NCBI GenBank assembly: GCA_024276675.1 | Contig: JAJRWT010000003.1 | Span: 1-52,917, forward strand | Origin: Myxococcota bacterium | GTDB taxonomy: Bacteria; Myxococcota_A; UBA796; JAFGLY01 | Reading direction: 5' to 3' | Length of the DNA: 52,917 bases | Shown: positions 5,929 through 14,061 of the stretch, one piece after another | Layout: each line of letters opens with the position of its first letter | Numbering within the stretch: position 1 is the stretch's first letter | Notes under the pieces: model-generated | Told to the model about the DNA's origin: nothing | Database searches by the model: none | What the model saw: only the letters and a program-made list of their open reading frames with translations | Position numbers and translations under genes: made by a program

Positions 5929-7356
5929 TCAGGTGGCCACCCAGAGCAGCAGGACGGTCACGAAAAGCAGAGAAGTCACCGCGAAGCCGGAACGGGCAGC
6001 CACCAGGGACCGATGCTCGGCACTGTCGCGCACGGCCTGGGCGGCCCAGCGCAGGCTGCGCCATCCCATGAGCAGCATCGCCACGAGCATCAGCGCACCC
6101 GGTACGGACAAGGGGAGCAGCGCACCCGGGCGGGCAATGGAGCCGTCCATGAATCCCTGGAACGTTTGGAGGCCCTGGGGTTCCTGCACCGAAAACGGCA
6201 GGTAGCCGCCCCAGGACGACAGCTTGTTGAGGGCCTTGGCCAGGTGGGCCATGCCGATGATGGGAGCAGCACCGGTGGCCGCGGCCAGCAGCAGGTTGCG
6301 CAGGGAACCACGGTGGCCCGCCAGGCGTCCCAGCAAGGCCACCAGCGCCCAGAGCAGCGCCGGGTACATCACCAGAAACCAGGCACCTTCCAGCCAGCCG
6401 AAGGGTAGCGCCGGGAGCAGACCTTGCAGGTACCTTGGCACGGCGTGGAAGTAGGCGTCGAGCCACTTGAGTTCGCCCACGACTTCATGGGTGACGAAGC
6501 CGGCTGCCACGGCCACGAAAGCGGCTTCGTAGGGGCGCAGCAGACGATGGGTCCGCGACCCGGCCGAGGCGTCCGCGAGACCGAAGCCGATGTTTTCGTG
6601 GGGGCAGACCTTGGCGCACTGGAAGCAGAGCACGCAGGCGTCCGCCTGCTGCCGCGCGTAGGGCCGCACCAGCGACGGGCAGCTCCGAGCGTCGAAGTTG
6701 TAGCGGTTCCTGGGATCGGTGCAGTCTTTCGTGTGGCACTGACGACAGACGGAGAGATCCTTCACGTCGAGCTGTAGCGGAGTGAAGCGGCCGTAGACCG
6801 AGAGCAGGGCTCCGGCCGGGCAGAGCCCCTTGCAGAAGGCCCGAGGTTCACTGAAGATCAACCCTGCACCCATGGCCGACACTCCGATGGTGATGAGCAT
6901 GAGACTGGTCAGGTGCGGAACTCGATGCAGGGAAAAACCAGCCACCAGGATCTGCAGGCAGAAGTAGGCCACCAGCACGAGCCAACCGGCGCGCATCCAT
7001 CCTGGGAGGGGAATGCGCCTGATACCCAGACGCCGGGCCAGGGAGTCGGAGCCGCGGGCCACAAGTTCCATCGGGCACACGGTGCACCATGCGCGCCCCA
7101 GGATCAGCGCCGCGGCGATCATGGCGGGCCACCATAGTCCCCATACCAGGAGGGTGGTCAGGTTCGCTTTCCGGAGGGTCAGAAGCTCGTCGGGAGACTG
7201 CTCCAGGCCTATGCCCCAACCGTTCACGATCAGCAGGATGGCACAGAGCAACGTGAAGAGTTGGATGATCACCGGAAAACCACGGTTGTGCAACAGCCAG
7301 CGGAGGCCGGGGAGAGCAAGCAGGTCTTTTTTGATGCCAGGTACCTTGGGGTTCAT
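5929..7356 (-). CDS. membrane-bound polyferredoxin (NapH/FixG-like 4Fe-4S protein)
   Basis: The 475-aa protein has several membrane helices in the N-terminal half (about residues 29-50, 70-90, 118-140 and 150-170) and again in the C-terminal third. Between them are cysteine motifs: CTVCPMELVARG, CKGLCPAGAL, CRQCHTKDCTDP and CVLCFQCAKVCPHENIG. The last set can hold a [4Fe-4S] cluster. This pattern fits NapH/CcoG/FixG-type proteins that pass electrons near the membrane. The partner is not visible: neighbours are asd and a lipoprotein. A link to the Rnf block 10 kb away is possible but unsupported. Confidence 0.75.
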   Translation of the reverse strand: MNPKVPGIKKDLLALPGLRWLLHNRGFPVIIQLFTLLCAILLIVNGWGIGLEQSPDELLTLRKANLTTLLVWGLWWPAMIAAALILGRAWCTVCPMELVARGSDSLARRLGIRRIPLPGWMRAGWLVLVAYFCLQILVAGFSLHRVPHLTSLMLITIGVSAMGAGLIFSEPRAFCKGLCPAGALLSVYGRFTPLQLDVKDLSVCRQCHTKDCTDPRNRYNFDARSCPSLVRPYARQQADACVLCFQCAKVCPHENIGFGLADASAGSRTHRLLRPYEAAFVAVAAGFVTHEVVGELKWLDAYFHAVPRYLQGLLPALPFGWLEGAWFLVMYPALLWALVALLGRLAGHRGSLRNLLLAAATGAAPIIGMAHLAKALNKLSSWGGYLPFSVQEPQGLQTFQGFMDGSIARPGALLPLSVPGALMLVAMLLMGWRSLRWAAQAVRDSAEHRSLVAARSGFAVTSLLFVTVLLLWVAT

Positions 7357-7410
7357 GGATCGCCTCCTGGACGAAATCTGTGATCACTGCCCATTGGGAG
7401 ACCTTATCGC

Positions 7411-7482
7411 AGCGCCAGATGTCGCGCCGGGTCGGGTGCAGCAGCGACTGGCGTTCCGCAGCAGGCACGAGCTTTGCCGACG
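7411..7482 (+). repeat. right end of the dispersed inverted-repeat element (G)
   Basis: The stretch shares with 3925-4005 the sequence run GATGTC, GCAGnAGCG, GGCGTTCCGCAGCAGGC and CGAGCTTT-CCGACG. It lies between the polyferredoxin gene and the 3' end of the lipoprotein gene. No left end is visible. Confidence 0.5.
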
Positions 7483-7489
7483 AATACTG

Positions 7490-8332
7490 TCAGCCCCGTT
7501 CCTTGTCGGAGAAGAAGGCCACCGCTTCCAGGAACTGCTGGGTGGAGCCGTGGGTGTCCGAGCCCGCTCCGCTGTAGGGGGCGTCGTCGGGGAGCTGCCA
7601 GCCGGACTCGCGCATGCCGTCCACGATCACCTGGGCGTCGTAGTAGTCGCCACCAGGCCCGGCGTTGCCCCATGGAGCGAAGCCCAGCTCCTGGGCCGTG
7701 AGTTCGGGGGTATCCGAGGCGTTGACATCGTTGGCCCAGTAGGCGGCGAAATAGGTGGGGCGGTCGTGAAAGGCCAGGTCCAGGCCGGCTCGGGTCCCGG
7801 CTGACTCGGAGAGCAGCCAGGTGCGGTCGTTGTCTACGTCGTAGGACTGGCGCGCCCAGTCCAGGGCGTCGGCTGTGTCGGCCGAGTCGGACCAGCGGCC
7901 GTCCAGGACTAGGATGAGTGCGTCCCCCAGGCCGAAGTAGGGAGCCACCTGCTCCATGTTGTAGAGCATGTAGTCACCGCCCTCGGTCCCGGAGATCACC
8001 ACGAGCATGGGCACACCGTGGGTGGAGGCGGTTCCAGGGGGCGCCAGGACCCAGACCGTGGTGTCGGCCACGGGCAGGCTCGTTCCCGAGGGGTAGTCCG
8101 AACCGCCGCTGCCCCCGGAAGTGGAGTCCAAGGGTGGATAGAGGTCGTTGGCCGGCGGCGAACCAGTGTCCCCCGGGTTGCCCGTGTCGGGCCCGCCCGG
8201 TTGGTCGCTGTCCGTGAGCCCGGGACTGCTGGTGTCTGTAGGCGCGGAGGAGCCGTTGGCCCCCCCGGGGGGAGTCGAAGTGCTGCATGCGGCGGCCAGG
8301 AGCGCCACCGTGATGAAGAGGGAACGTTCCAG
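7490..8332 (-). CDS. lipoprotein with an alpha/beta-hydrolase-like C-terminal domain
   Basis: The protein starts with a lipoprotein signal (ERSLFITVALLAAAC), then a low-complexity Ser/Thr/Gly/Asp/Pro linker to about residue 75. A globular domain follows with VWVLAPPGTAS, MLVVISGTEGGDY and LLSESAGTRAG, which looks like the strand, oxyanion and nucleophile-serine regions of an esterase or PHB-depolymerase-like hydrolase. I chose an unusual CTG start at 8332 because AAGGAG lies exactly 7 nt upstream and it places the signal peptide at the N terminus. In-frame ATGs upstream would put about 26 or 39 extra residues before the signal. The substrate is unknown. Confidence 0.6.
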   Translation of the reverse strand: MERSLFITVALLAAACSTSTPPGGANGSSAPTDTSSPGLTDSDQPGGPDTGNPGDTGSPPANDLYPPLDSTSGGSGGSDYPSGTSLPVADTTVWVLAPPGTASTHGVPMLVVISGTEGGDYMLYNMEQVAPYFGLGDALILVLDGRWSDSADTADALDWARQSYDVDNDRTWLLSESAGTRAGLDLAFHDRPTYFAAYWANDVNASDTPELTAQELGFAPWGNAGPGGDYYDAQVIVDGMRESGWQLPDDAPYSGAGSDTHGSTQQFLEAVAFFSDKERG

Positions 8333-8546
8333 CTTGCCACTCCTTGTGCCGGGTGGGAACGGGTTGGGAAGCGTGGGTGATGCAGGGGCGGCCTGGCCAA
8401 CCGCTCCCATGACCTGCCAATAACACGTCGGGGTCGGCAGGAGTCCCAACTGCAGGAGGGTCGGCCCCGCGCCTGGTCGGGGCGCGTTGGACGGCCTTCT
8501 CCAGGCGCGGGGAAGAGACGACGCCGTGATTCTGCCCTGTCACGTG

Positions 8547-8577
8547 TGCGGCAGGCATGAGCTTTCCCCGCGGCTCC
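8547..8577 (+). repeat. right end of the dispersed inverted-repeat element (F)
   Basis: GCGGCAGGCATGAG followed by GCTTTCCCCGCGGCTCC matches the right terminus of the element at 3812-4010 with a few changes. Confidence 0.45.
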
Positions 8578-8674
8578 CAGGGCTGCTCCATGGAGCGGGC
8601 TTTCCAGCCTGCCGGCTTTGGTGGCCGCAACGATGACAACGGCGCTCCCAGGCCTTGGTGCCGTATAGTTTTTC

Positions 8675-8702
8675 TTGCACGAAGCCCAAGACAAAGTATG
8701 CT
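8675..8702 (+). promoter_or_regulatory. possible sigma-70-type promoter for the HEAT/HD-GYP-like pair
   Basis: TTGCAC (8675-8680) and TATGCT (8697-8702) are separated by 16 bp, each matching four of six consensus positions. The predicted start of transcription is about 40 bp before the ATG at 8749. Confidence 0.3.
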
Positions 8703-8748
8703 CTCGACAAGGCGTTTCCAATATCTGACAAGACTGGTGGGAGAAAAG

Positions 8749-10434
8749 ATGAACGAGGCCCCAGCCACCGAAGTCTCCACGGGTCCAACCAGGGAAGAAC
8801 TGGACCGGATCGCTTCATTCTTCATCTCCCTGGACAAGGTAATAAGGGGCCTGAAGCTCTACGAAGGCCAGGGCCAGCTCGTGGATCGCCTGCTGGACGA
8901 CCTGGAGCAGAAGGCAGCCGTAATGGTGAAAAAGGGTGACATCACGGTGCGCATCGCTTCCTTTGGTGTCATATACAGGGGTAAGCCCGTCTCACCCGAC
9001 GAGACCCGAAACCCGTACTTGTTCAGGCTCTTCTGCGACGGAGTCCGGGAACTCACGGTCCAGGATGGCGTAACCAGGGAGGAACTACGGACCCTGGCCG
9101 AAGTACTGGGTTCGGATGTGGGTGGCGACGATGACCTGGTCACCACGCTGTGGCAGAAAAACCTCGAGCACCTGCGCTATTACGCGGCCGACACCCTCAC
9201 CGCTGGCCTGGAGGTGGACGACGACGGGGAGCTGACCATCGCCAGGAGCAAGTCCAGGGGCCAGCTCCGGCAAGACATGGGTGCCAACGAAATAGCCCTT
9301 TCTCCCGACGACATCCGCATGCTGGGTGGGGAAGGCAGCCTTGAATGGCTTGAGAGCGTCGATGCCCCGATCCAGGCATCGGGCAAGGTAGCTCGCCTGG
9401 CGGCCAGGATACGCGAGAGCTTCCAGACCCCCAGGGACGTCCGGCGCTTCGTCTCTCTGGCCATTCGTTTCAGTGCCATGGAATCCGGGGGCGCGCCCGA
9501 CTCGAACCCCATGGTTGTGGGCCTGTGGGACGCCTTGCTGGCCAAGGGCAACGCCGGAGGCGTGGCCGACCTTCTGGACACGGCGATTCGCGAGACCGCC
9601 TCGCCCTCCGCCGGCGTGCGTGCCGCCGCGGCCGTCGTACTCAAATCCCTCTCAGTCCCTGAACGTTTCACTGGTCTGGCTGGTATTTTGAACGACAAAC
9701 CCCAGGTTCTTCTTCCCATGTTGAAGGCCAGCGTGGAGCACACCAGGAGCGGCCAGGTGGCCCTGCTCTCCGTGCTGGGTCCTGGTCCCGCCCAAGACTG
9801 GCTGCACGAGATCCTGGAAGGGGCAGGTGTGGATCTGACCCCTTTCTACGCCGAAAAGCTGGACGATCCCGACGAAGCCGTCGTTACCCACGCCATTAAG
9901 GCTCTGGCGGGTCTGGGAACGGCTGAAGCCGTGCGGGAGCTTGCAAAGGGTCTCGCACGAAACTCGACTCCGATACGGAAGGCCGCCCTGGAGGGAATGT
10001 TGGGAAAGTACGATCCCGCGATACGTATGCCCCTGGCGCGTGCCTTGCGTGATCCTTCCACCGAGAACCGCCTCCTGGCACTCAAGGTCATATCCGGGTC
10101 GGGCGACAACCGCTTCGCCTGGGCTCTCTTGTCGGCCGTACAAGACAACTCCTTTCCCCAGAAGGACTCCGAAGAGCAGGCAGCCTTCTACAACGCGTTG
10201 GCCTCTTTCCACGATGATCGCACGGTGTCCCATTTCAAGGGTATCCTCTCCCGGAAGAACCTCATGAGGAACAAGGTGATCATCAACCTGCAACTCATGG
10301 CCGTGCGGGCGTTGGCCGAGGTGGGAACCGAGCAGGCCATGAACACACTGAGAGACTTCAAGGGCTACCGTTACCACGGCCGTGAGGTTCGCGACGCGCT
10401 GGATTCAGCCCTGACAGGACGGAAGGCAAGATGA
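8749..10434 (+). CDS. HEAT-repeat protein with N-terminal module shared with its neighbour
   Basis: The 561-aa protein has no signal peptide. Residues about 5-125 form a helical module (FFISLDKVIRGLKLYEGQG, RLLDDLEQKAA, then VIYRGKPV and TREELRTL). The same module begins the next gene. The remainder carries alpha-helical HEAT-like repeats (DDPDEAVVTHAIKALAGLG, IRKAALEGMLGKYDPA). The ATG at 8749 follows GGTGGGAG and was preferred over an upstream in-frame ATG at 8557 that lies in repeat DNA. Its stop overlaps the next start by four bases (ATGA), so the two are translationally coupled. The function is unknown; a scaffold or signalling partner is likely. Confidence 0.7.
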   Translation: MNEAPATEVSTGPTREELDRIASFFISLDKVIRGLKLYEGQGQLVDRLLDDLEQKAAVMVKKGDITVRIASFGVIYRGKPVSPDETRNPYLFRLFCDGVRELTVQDGVTREELRTLAEVLGSDVGGDDDLVTTLWQKNLEHLRYYAADTLTAGLEVDDDGELTIARSKSRGQLRQDMGANEIALSPDDIRMLGGEGSLEWLESVDAPIQASGKVARLAARIRESFQTPRDVRRFVSLAIRFSAMESGGAPDSNPMVVGLWDALLAKGNAGGVADLLDTAIRETASPSAGVRAAAAVVLKSLSVPERFTGLAGILNDKPQVLLPMLKASVEHTRSGQVALLSVLGPGPAQDWLHEILEGAGVDLTPFYAEKLDDPDEAVVTHAIKALAGLGTAEAVRELAKGLARNSTPIRKAALEGMLGKYDPAIRMPLARALRDPSTENRLLALKVISGSGDNRFAWALLSAVQDNSFPQKDSEEQAAFYNALASFHDDRTVSHFKGILSRKNLMRNKVIINLQLMAVRALAEVGTEQAMNTLRDFKGYRYHGREVRDALDSALTGRKAR

Positions 10435-11717
10435 TCGAGGAGCAGGAAAGCAGGGAGATCCACAGCATCGGTGCTGCGGTGGTGGCGTATCTTCACGGTC
10501 TGACCAAGGCCCTTACCCTGTACGAAACCAACAACTCCGCCATCACGCGCCTGTTGGACAACCTGCACGAAAAGGTGCAGAAAACAGCCATGGCGGGGGG
10601 GGAAGGACTGAAGATTCAGCTTCTCGCCGAGGAATTCTTCATCAACGGCAGGCTGCTCAAGGTGGATGCCAAGCTCTACGAGAGGGCCAGGGAACTGGTG
10701 GCCACCCTTGCCCGGTTCGATATCGGCGAGTTCCATTTCGAGCCCGGAACAACGCGTGAAGACCTGGATGCCTTCACCGCCCATCTCTCCACCAGCATTC
10801 GCAGCAACGAAAACAAGATTCGCCCACAGGGCTACGGCTCGCTGAAGCTCGGCAGAAGCTCGGGGCAGTCGGTGGCCAGTTTTCGCTTCGAACCCCACAA
10901 GCTGGCCCTGCTCCTGTACGGCAGTCTCCTGGACCTGGTGGAAACCCTCTATGCGGAGCACGACAACCAGCGTGTCACTTCTTTGCTGCCCCTGAAGCGC
11001 AACCTGCAACTCATCATCGATGCCATGCAGGAACATGGCGGTATGTACCAGGTTCTGGCCTCTGTGCGCGATCCCGGCAGACGCGTGGGTCTCAGTCGTC
11101 TCAGGGTGGCGGCGGCTATAGATGCCATCGGGTTCGGTCACTACCTGGGACTGGCACGAACCGACCTCATGTACCTGGCCCTCGGAGGCGTGTTGGGAGG
11201 ACTGGCCAAAGGCGAGTCACCCGCCGAGGCCGTCAGGCCGCTCTTTCACTTCAGTGGGCTCGGCGATGCAGCGATGCCCCTGGTTCTGGCGGTACACGAC
11301 GCCAGGTCCACCAGGATGGGCAAGCCCGCCGGCGTTCCTGGCAGGATGCTGGCGGTATCAGAGATTTACCAGGAACTCACCGCCGCTGCCGACGACCGGC
11401 ATGCCATGTCTCCGCACAGGGCTCTGGCCTCCATGGCGGCCGGAAAAGTAAAGGGTGCGGATCAAGGCGCTTCCCGAGTGTTCCTGGGCTACAAGGGCCC
11501 CTATCCGCTGGGTTCAGCTTTGCGCCTTGGCAATGGTCTGTTGGCCGTGGTGGTTTCTCTGGGGAAGCACGACGACAACAAGAAGGCACCCGTCGTGGCA
11601 ATTTTGGGGCCCGACGGCAGGCTGGGAGAAACCATCGATCTGGCAAAGCGGAAGGATCTTCGCATCGCCGGCGCTCCGGATCCCGGCGACGTGGGGTTGG
11701 ACCTTTCCAGAACTTGA
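10431..11717 (+). CDS. degenerate HD-GYP-like protein
   Basis: The 428-aa protein begins with the same module as the gene before it (LTKALTLYETNNSAITRLLDNL, FFINGRLL, TREDLDAF). From about residue 215 the order of motifs follows HD-GYP cyclic-di-GMP phosphodiesterases: LSRLRVAAAIDAIGFGHYLGL, GRMLAVSEIYQELT, SPHRALASM and the C-terminal YPLGSALRLGNGLLAVVV. The catalytic HD (normally LLHDIGK; here GGVLGGLAKG) and the GYP motif (here in VHDARSTRMGKP) are lost. It is therefore probably not a phosphodiesterase and may bind a ligand or partner. The paired HEAT protein is its likely partner. Confidence 0.65.
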   Translation: MIEEQESREIHSIGAAVVAYLHGLTKALTLYETNNSAITRLLDNLHEKVQKTAMAGGEGLKIQLLAEEFFINGRLLKVDAKLYERARELVATLARFDIGEFHFEPGTTREDLDAFTAHLSTSIRSNENKIRPQGYGSLKLGRSSGQSVASFRFEPHKLALLLYGSLLDLVETLYAEHDNQRVTSLLPLKRNLQLIIDAMQEHGGMYQVLASVRDPGRRVGLSRLRVAAAIDAIGFGHYLGLARTDLMYLALGGVLGGLAKGESPAEAVRPLFHFSGLGDAAMPLVLAVHDARSTRMGKPAGVPGRMLAVSEIYQELTAAADDRHAMSPHRALASMAAGKVKGADQGASRVFLGYKGPYPLGSALRLGNGLLAVVVSLGKHDDNKKAPVVAILGPDGRLGETIDLAKRKDLRIAGAPDPGDVGLDLSRT

Positions 11718-11750
11718 TGCTGGCTTCTGGGCGTGCCAACACCAGGCTTC

Positions 11751-13694
11751 CTAGTCGGGGTCACAGGATCCGTCGCAGAAGTTTTCCACCCTGCCTTCCT
11801 CCAGGAAGAGCCGTATCTGGTCCTGGATGGGTTGTTCGGTCCTGACCGTGTTGTGTACGTCGATGTCGGAATCCACCGGGATCGCTTCTTCCGGTTCTTC
11901 GACCCCGTAGTCGACTTCCACGTATGCCGAGCCTTCGAAGGGTGTCTTGGACGAGTCCAGGCCCCAGACCGGTCGCGCCGACGGTTCCACCAGCCATGCC
12001 GTGCAGGCTCTTGCCAGGTTCTGGGCGCCCAGCGTGGGAACCTGGGCATCGCCGATGCCCGCCTGTAGCAGGACGTTCTTCGTGGGAACCGTGTCGTCCA
12101 CGGGCTGTTCGGTGATATATCGCGCCCATCCGGCACTCTCACCTGGATCCCAGATGGTTTGGACGAGGGCCAGGAGTACGGAAATATCTGTCCAGCTCGG
12201 ATAGACTTCCTGGAAAATGGACAGGAAGACGTCGAAGTTGGTGGAGCGGGTCAGGAGGAGCGAAAACGGCGTGCCACCCACACCCAGGACCGCACGGGAG
12301 ATGTCGGGCGAGAGGGCCATGTATGCACCCCCCAGTATGGCCCCCTGTGAATTGCCGTAGAAGTACAGGTGCGAGGTGTCGATGAGCGAGATGCCGTCCA
12401 CCATGAGGTAGTCGTCCTGAGCCATTGCGCCCAGCATCATGCGGCCGCTCAAGAGCTGCTCGATGAAGCCCTGCTGGGAACGTTCCGGGACCATGGAGAA
12501 GTCCGAGAAGTCGTTCACAATGGCGTCGATGATGGCTGTGACGTCTTCGTCGTTCATGCCCGTCCAGTCCACGGCGAAGAGTACCCAACCGTAGTCCGCC
12601 GCCATTCCACCCAGGGTGGAGGAGTTGACTTCGGACTGGTCCCCCAGCAGGCCATGACCGTACTGCACCAACGTCCCGGGGCGGGGATCCGAGATGAGGG
12701 AGCAGGGAACCCTGATGGTGAACGGAACCTCCACCTCGCCGTTGCGGAAGGGGATGTTTCGGGAGTCCCTGGTGAGCCATGACGGGGCGTCTTGGGCGGT
12801 CAGGTAGAGGGGGGCGGTGAAAGTACCCTGCAGGGTCAGGCCGATGTCGGGCGGCGGGTCGTCTCCACAGGAGGACCATGTGGAGGTCGTAATGGTGTAG
12901 GGGGGGCCCGAATCCCCGGCCCAGGCGAGGGCGTCGTCTCGCATGGCCAGCATGGGGCCCAGGGAGTTTTCCGCGCTCACGGTCACGAAGTCCCAGGCCA
13001 GTTGAAGTTCATCCCTGGAAAAGCCCGCAGCTTCCAGCACCGGGAAGATGTCGGTTTCATAGTGCTCCCTCTGCCGTTCCAGGTCGGGATCCTGCGTGGT
13101 TGCACCGTCCCGCAGCATGGAGAAGCCCAGGGGGGCCGCGAGTGTGTTTCCTTCGCGATCCTGGAGGTGCCTGATGCCAACCACGTAGCGTTGGGCGTGT
13201 TGCAGGGGCTGAACGGGTCTTAGATAGAGGAGCTGCTGGTCGGGGTCGGTGGCCTGGGCTTCCAACTCGGCGAAGTGAGGCACTCGTTGGCCGGTGAGGG
13301 GGTCCAGGATGACGGTGGTGGCGTCGGAAGCCAGGTACTGGTCGATGTCCCGATTGCTGATGAGATTGTCGGTGGACAGTTCCGGAAACCAGGCCAGGAG
13401 AGGTCCCCAGGTGGAGAAGCCATCCTTGATGTTCCAGTGGTGGGGGTTCAGGGGGACGCCTGAGCTGTTGACAGGCCCTGTATGTGGGCCCAGGGACAAT
13501 TGGTAGCCGGATGGGGTGTCTTCTGATTCGTCCAGGAAGAAGCTGGACGGGTACGGGAGAAGGCATTGGCTTTCATCCACCGGGTTGCAGTCGCCCCGAG
13601 GGCCGAGCAAGTCACCGGAGTCGGTCCCGTCTCCGGCAATACAGCCCGCCAGGGCCAGCATCGAGGCAACAAGGTTGATAGAAAGGTTGCGCAT
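11751..13694 (-). CDS. large lipoprotein with lipase/alpha-beta-hydrolase fold
   Basis: The 647-aa protein starts MRNLSINLVASMLALAGC, a lipoprotein signal with the cysteine at residue 18. The mature part opens CNPVDESQCLLPYPSSFFL, a beginning often seen in extracellular lipase-like lipoproteins of Myxococcota-like bacteria. A GxSxG-type nucleophile elbow, YFYGNSQGAILGG, lies near residue 460. VQYGHGLLGDQSEV, about 100 residues earlier, fits the strand before the oxyanion hole. The start was set at 13694 rather than the upstream in-frame ATG at 13736 because it places the signal at the N terminus. The gene is divergent from the VWA lipoprotein. Confidence 0.7.
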   Translation of the reverse strand: MRNLSINLVASMLALAGCIAGDGTDSGDLLGPRGDCNPVDESQCLLPYPSSFFLDESEDTPSGYQLSLGPHTGPVNSSGVPLNPHHWNIKDGFSTWGPLLAWFPELSTDNLISNRDIDQYLASDATTVILDPLTGQRVPHFAELEAQATDPDQQLLYLRPVQPLQHAQRYVVGIRHLQDREGNTLAAPLGFSMLRDGATTQDPDLERQREHYETDIFPVLEAAGFSRDELQLAWDFVTVSAENSLGPMLAMRDDALAWAGDSGPPYTITTSTWSSCGDDPPPDIGLTLQGTFTAPLYLTAQDAPSWLTRDSRNIPFRNGEVEVPFTIRVPCSLISDPRPGTLVQYGHGLLGDQSEVNSSTLGGMAADYGWVLFAVDWTGMNDEDVTAIIDAIVNDFSDFSMVPERSQQGFIEQLLSGRMMLGAMAQDDYLMVDGISLIDTSHLYFYGNSQGAILGGAYMALSPDISRAVLGVGGTPFSLLLTRSTNFDVFLSIFQEVYPSWTDISVLLALVQTIWDPGESAGWARYITEQPVDDTVPTKNVLLQAGIGDAQVPTLGAQNLARACTAWLVEPSARPVWGLDSSKTPFEGSAYVEVDYGVEEPEEAIPVDSDIDVHNTVRTEQPIQDQIRLFLEEGRVENFCDGSCDPD

Positions 13695-14061
13695 GCGAGA
13701 TGCCCCTTTACAATCTTCTACCCAGATGTGGACCAAGTCTGCAAGCTCGTGGGTAACCGCCTCGCGGATGGCGGCTCGCTGGCCGGAGCCCCATGGCTGT
13801 TGCGATACCCACTTGCCATCGAACCGCCAAATGCAGGAGGCAGCTTCTTCTTCTTTCTTCCAGCCGCGTTCGACATGGGGCAGGCATGCGACACCTGTAC
13901 TGGAATGGGGTCAACAGGTGGGGCAAGATGGTCGCAGCAACAAGAAACGGCCCTCCATATGGTGATTGGAACCGTGGGCCGTGAACGCGGGAGTTGGCAC
14001 GATTCTTGCGCTAATGTGATTCCGGTATTATCTCTGTTTCAAGTGTTTCGGAGGATAGAAC
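13695..14061. other. divergent intergenic region with a sigma-54 promoter
   Basis: No gene is seen. The right end contains the sigma-54 promoter at 13995-14009. The rest has no clear structure; a short GCAGGCATG piece at 13882 is too small to assign to a repeat family. Confidence 0.6.
13995..14009 (+). promoter_or_regulatory. sigma-54 (-24/-12) promoter of the VWA lipoprotein gene
   Basis: TGGCACGATTCTTGC matches the sigma-54 consensus TGGCACG-N4-TTGC perfectly, with GG and GC at the required spacing. Transcription should start near 14021, 40 bp before the ATG. The activator is not adjacent, but an FHA-GAF sigma-54 activator gene is present at 37445. Confidence 0.75.

Larger units (their letters stand above)
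8333..8748. other. divergent intergenic region before the HEAT-repeat gene
   Basis: No gene is seen. It contains a right-end copy of the dispersed element (8547-8577) and a plausible sigma-70 promoter (8675-8702) reading toward the HEAT-repeat gene. Confidence 0.5.
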
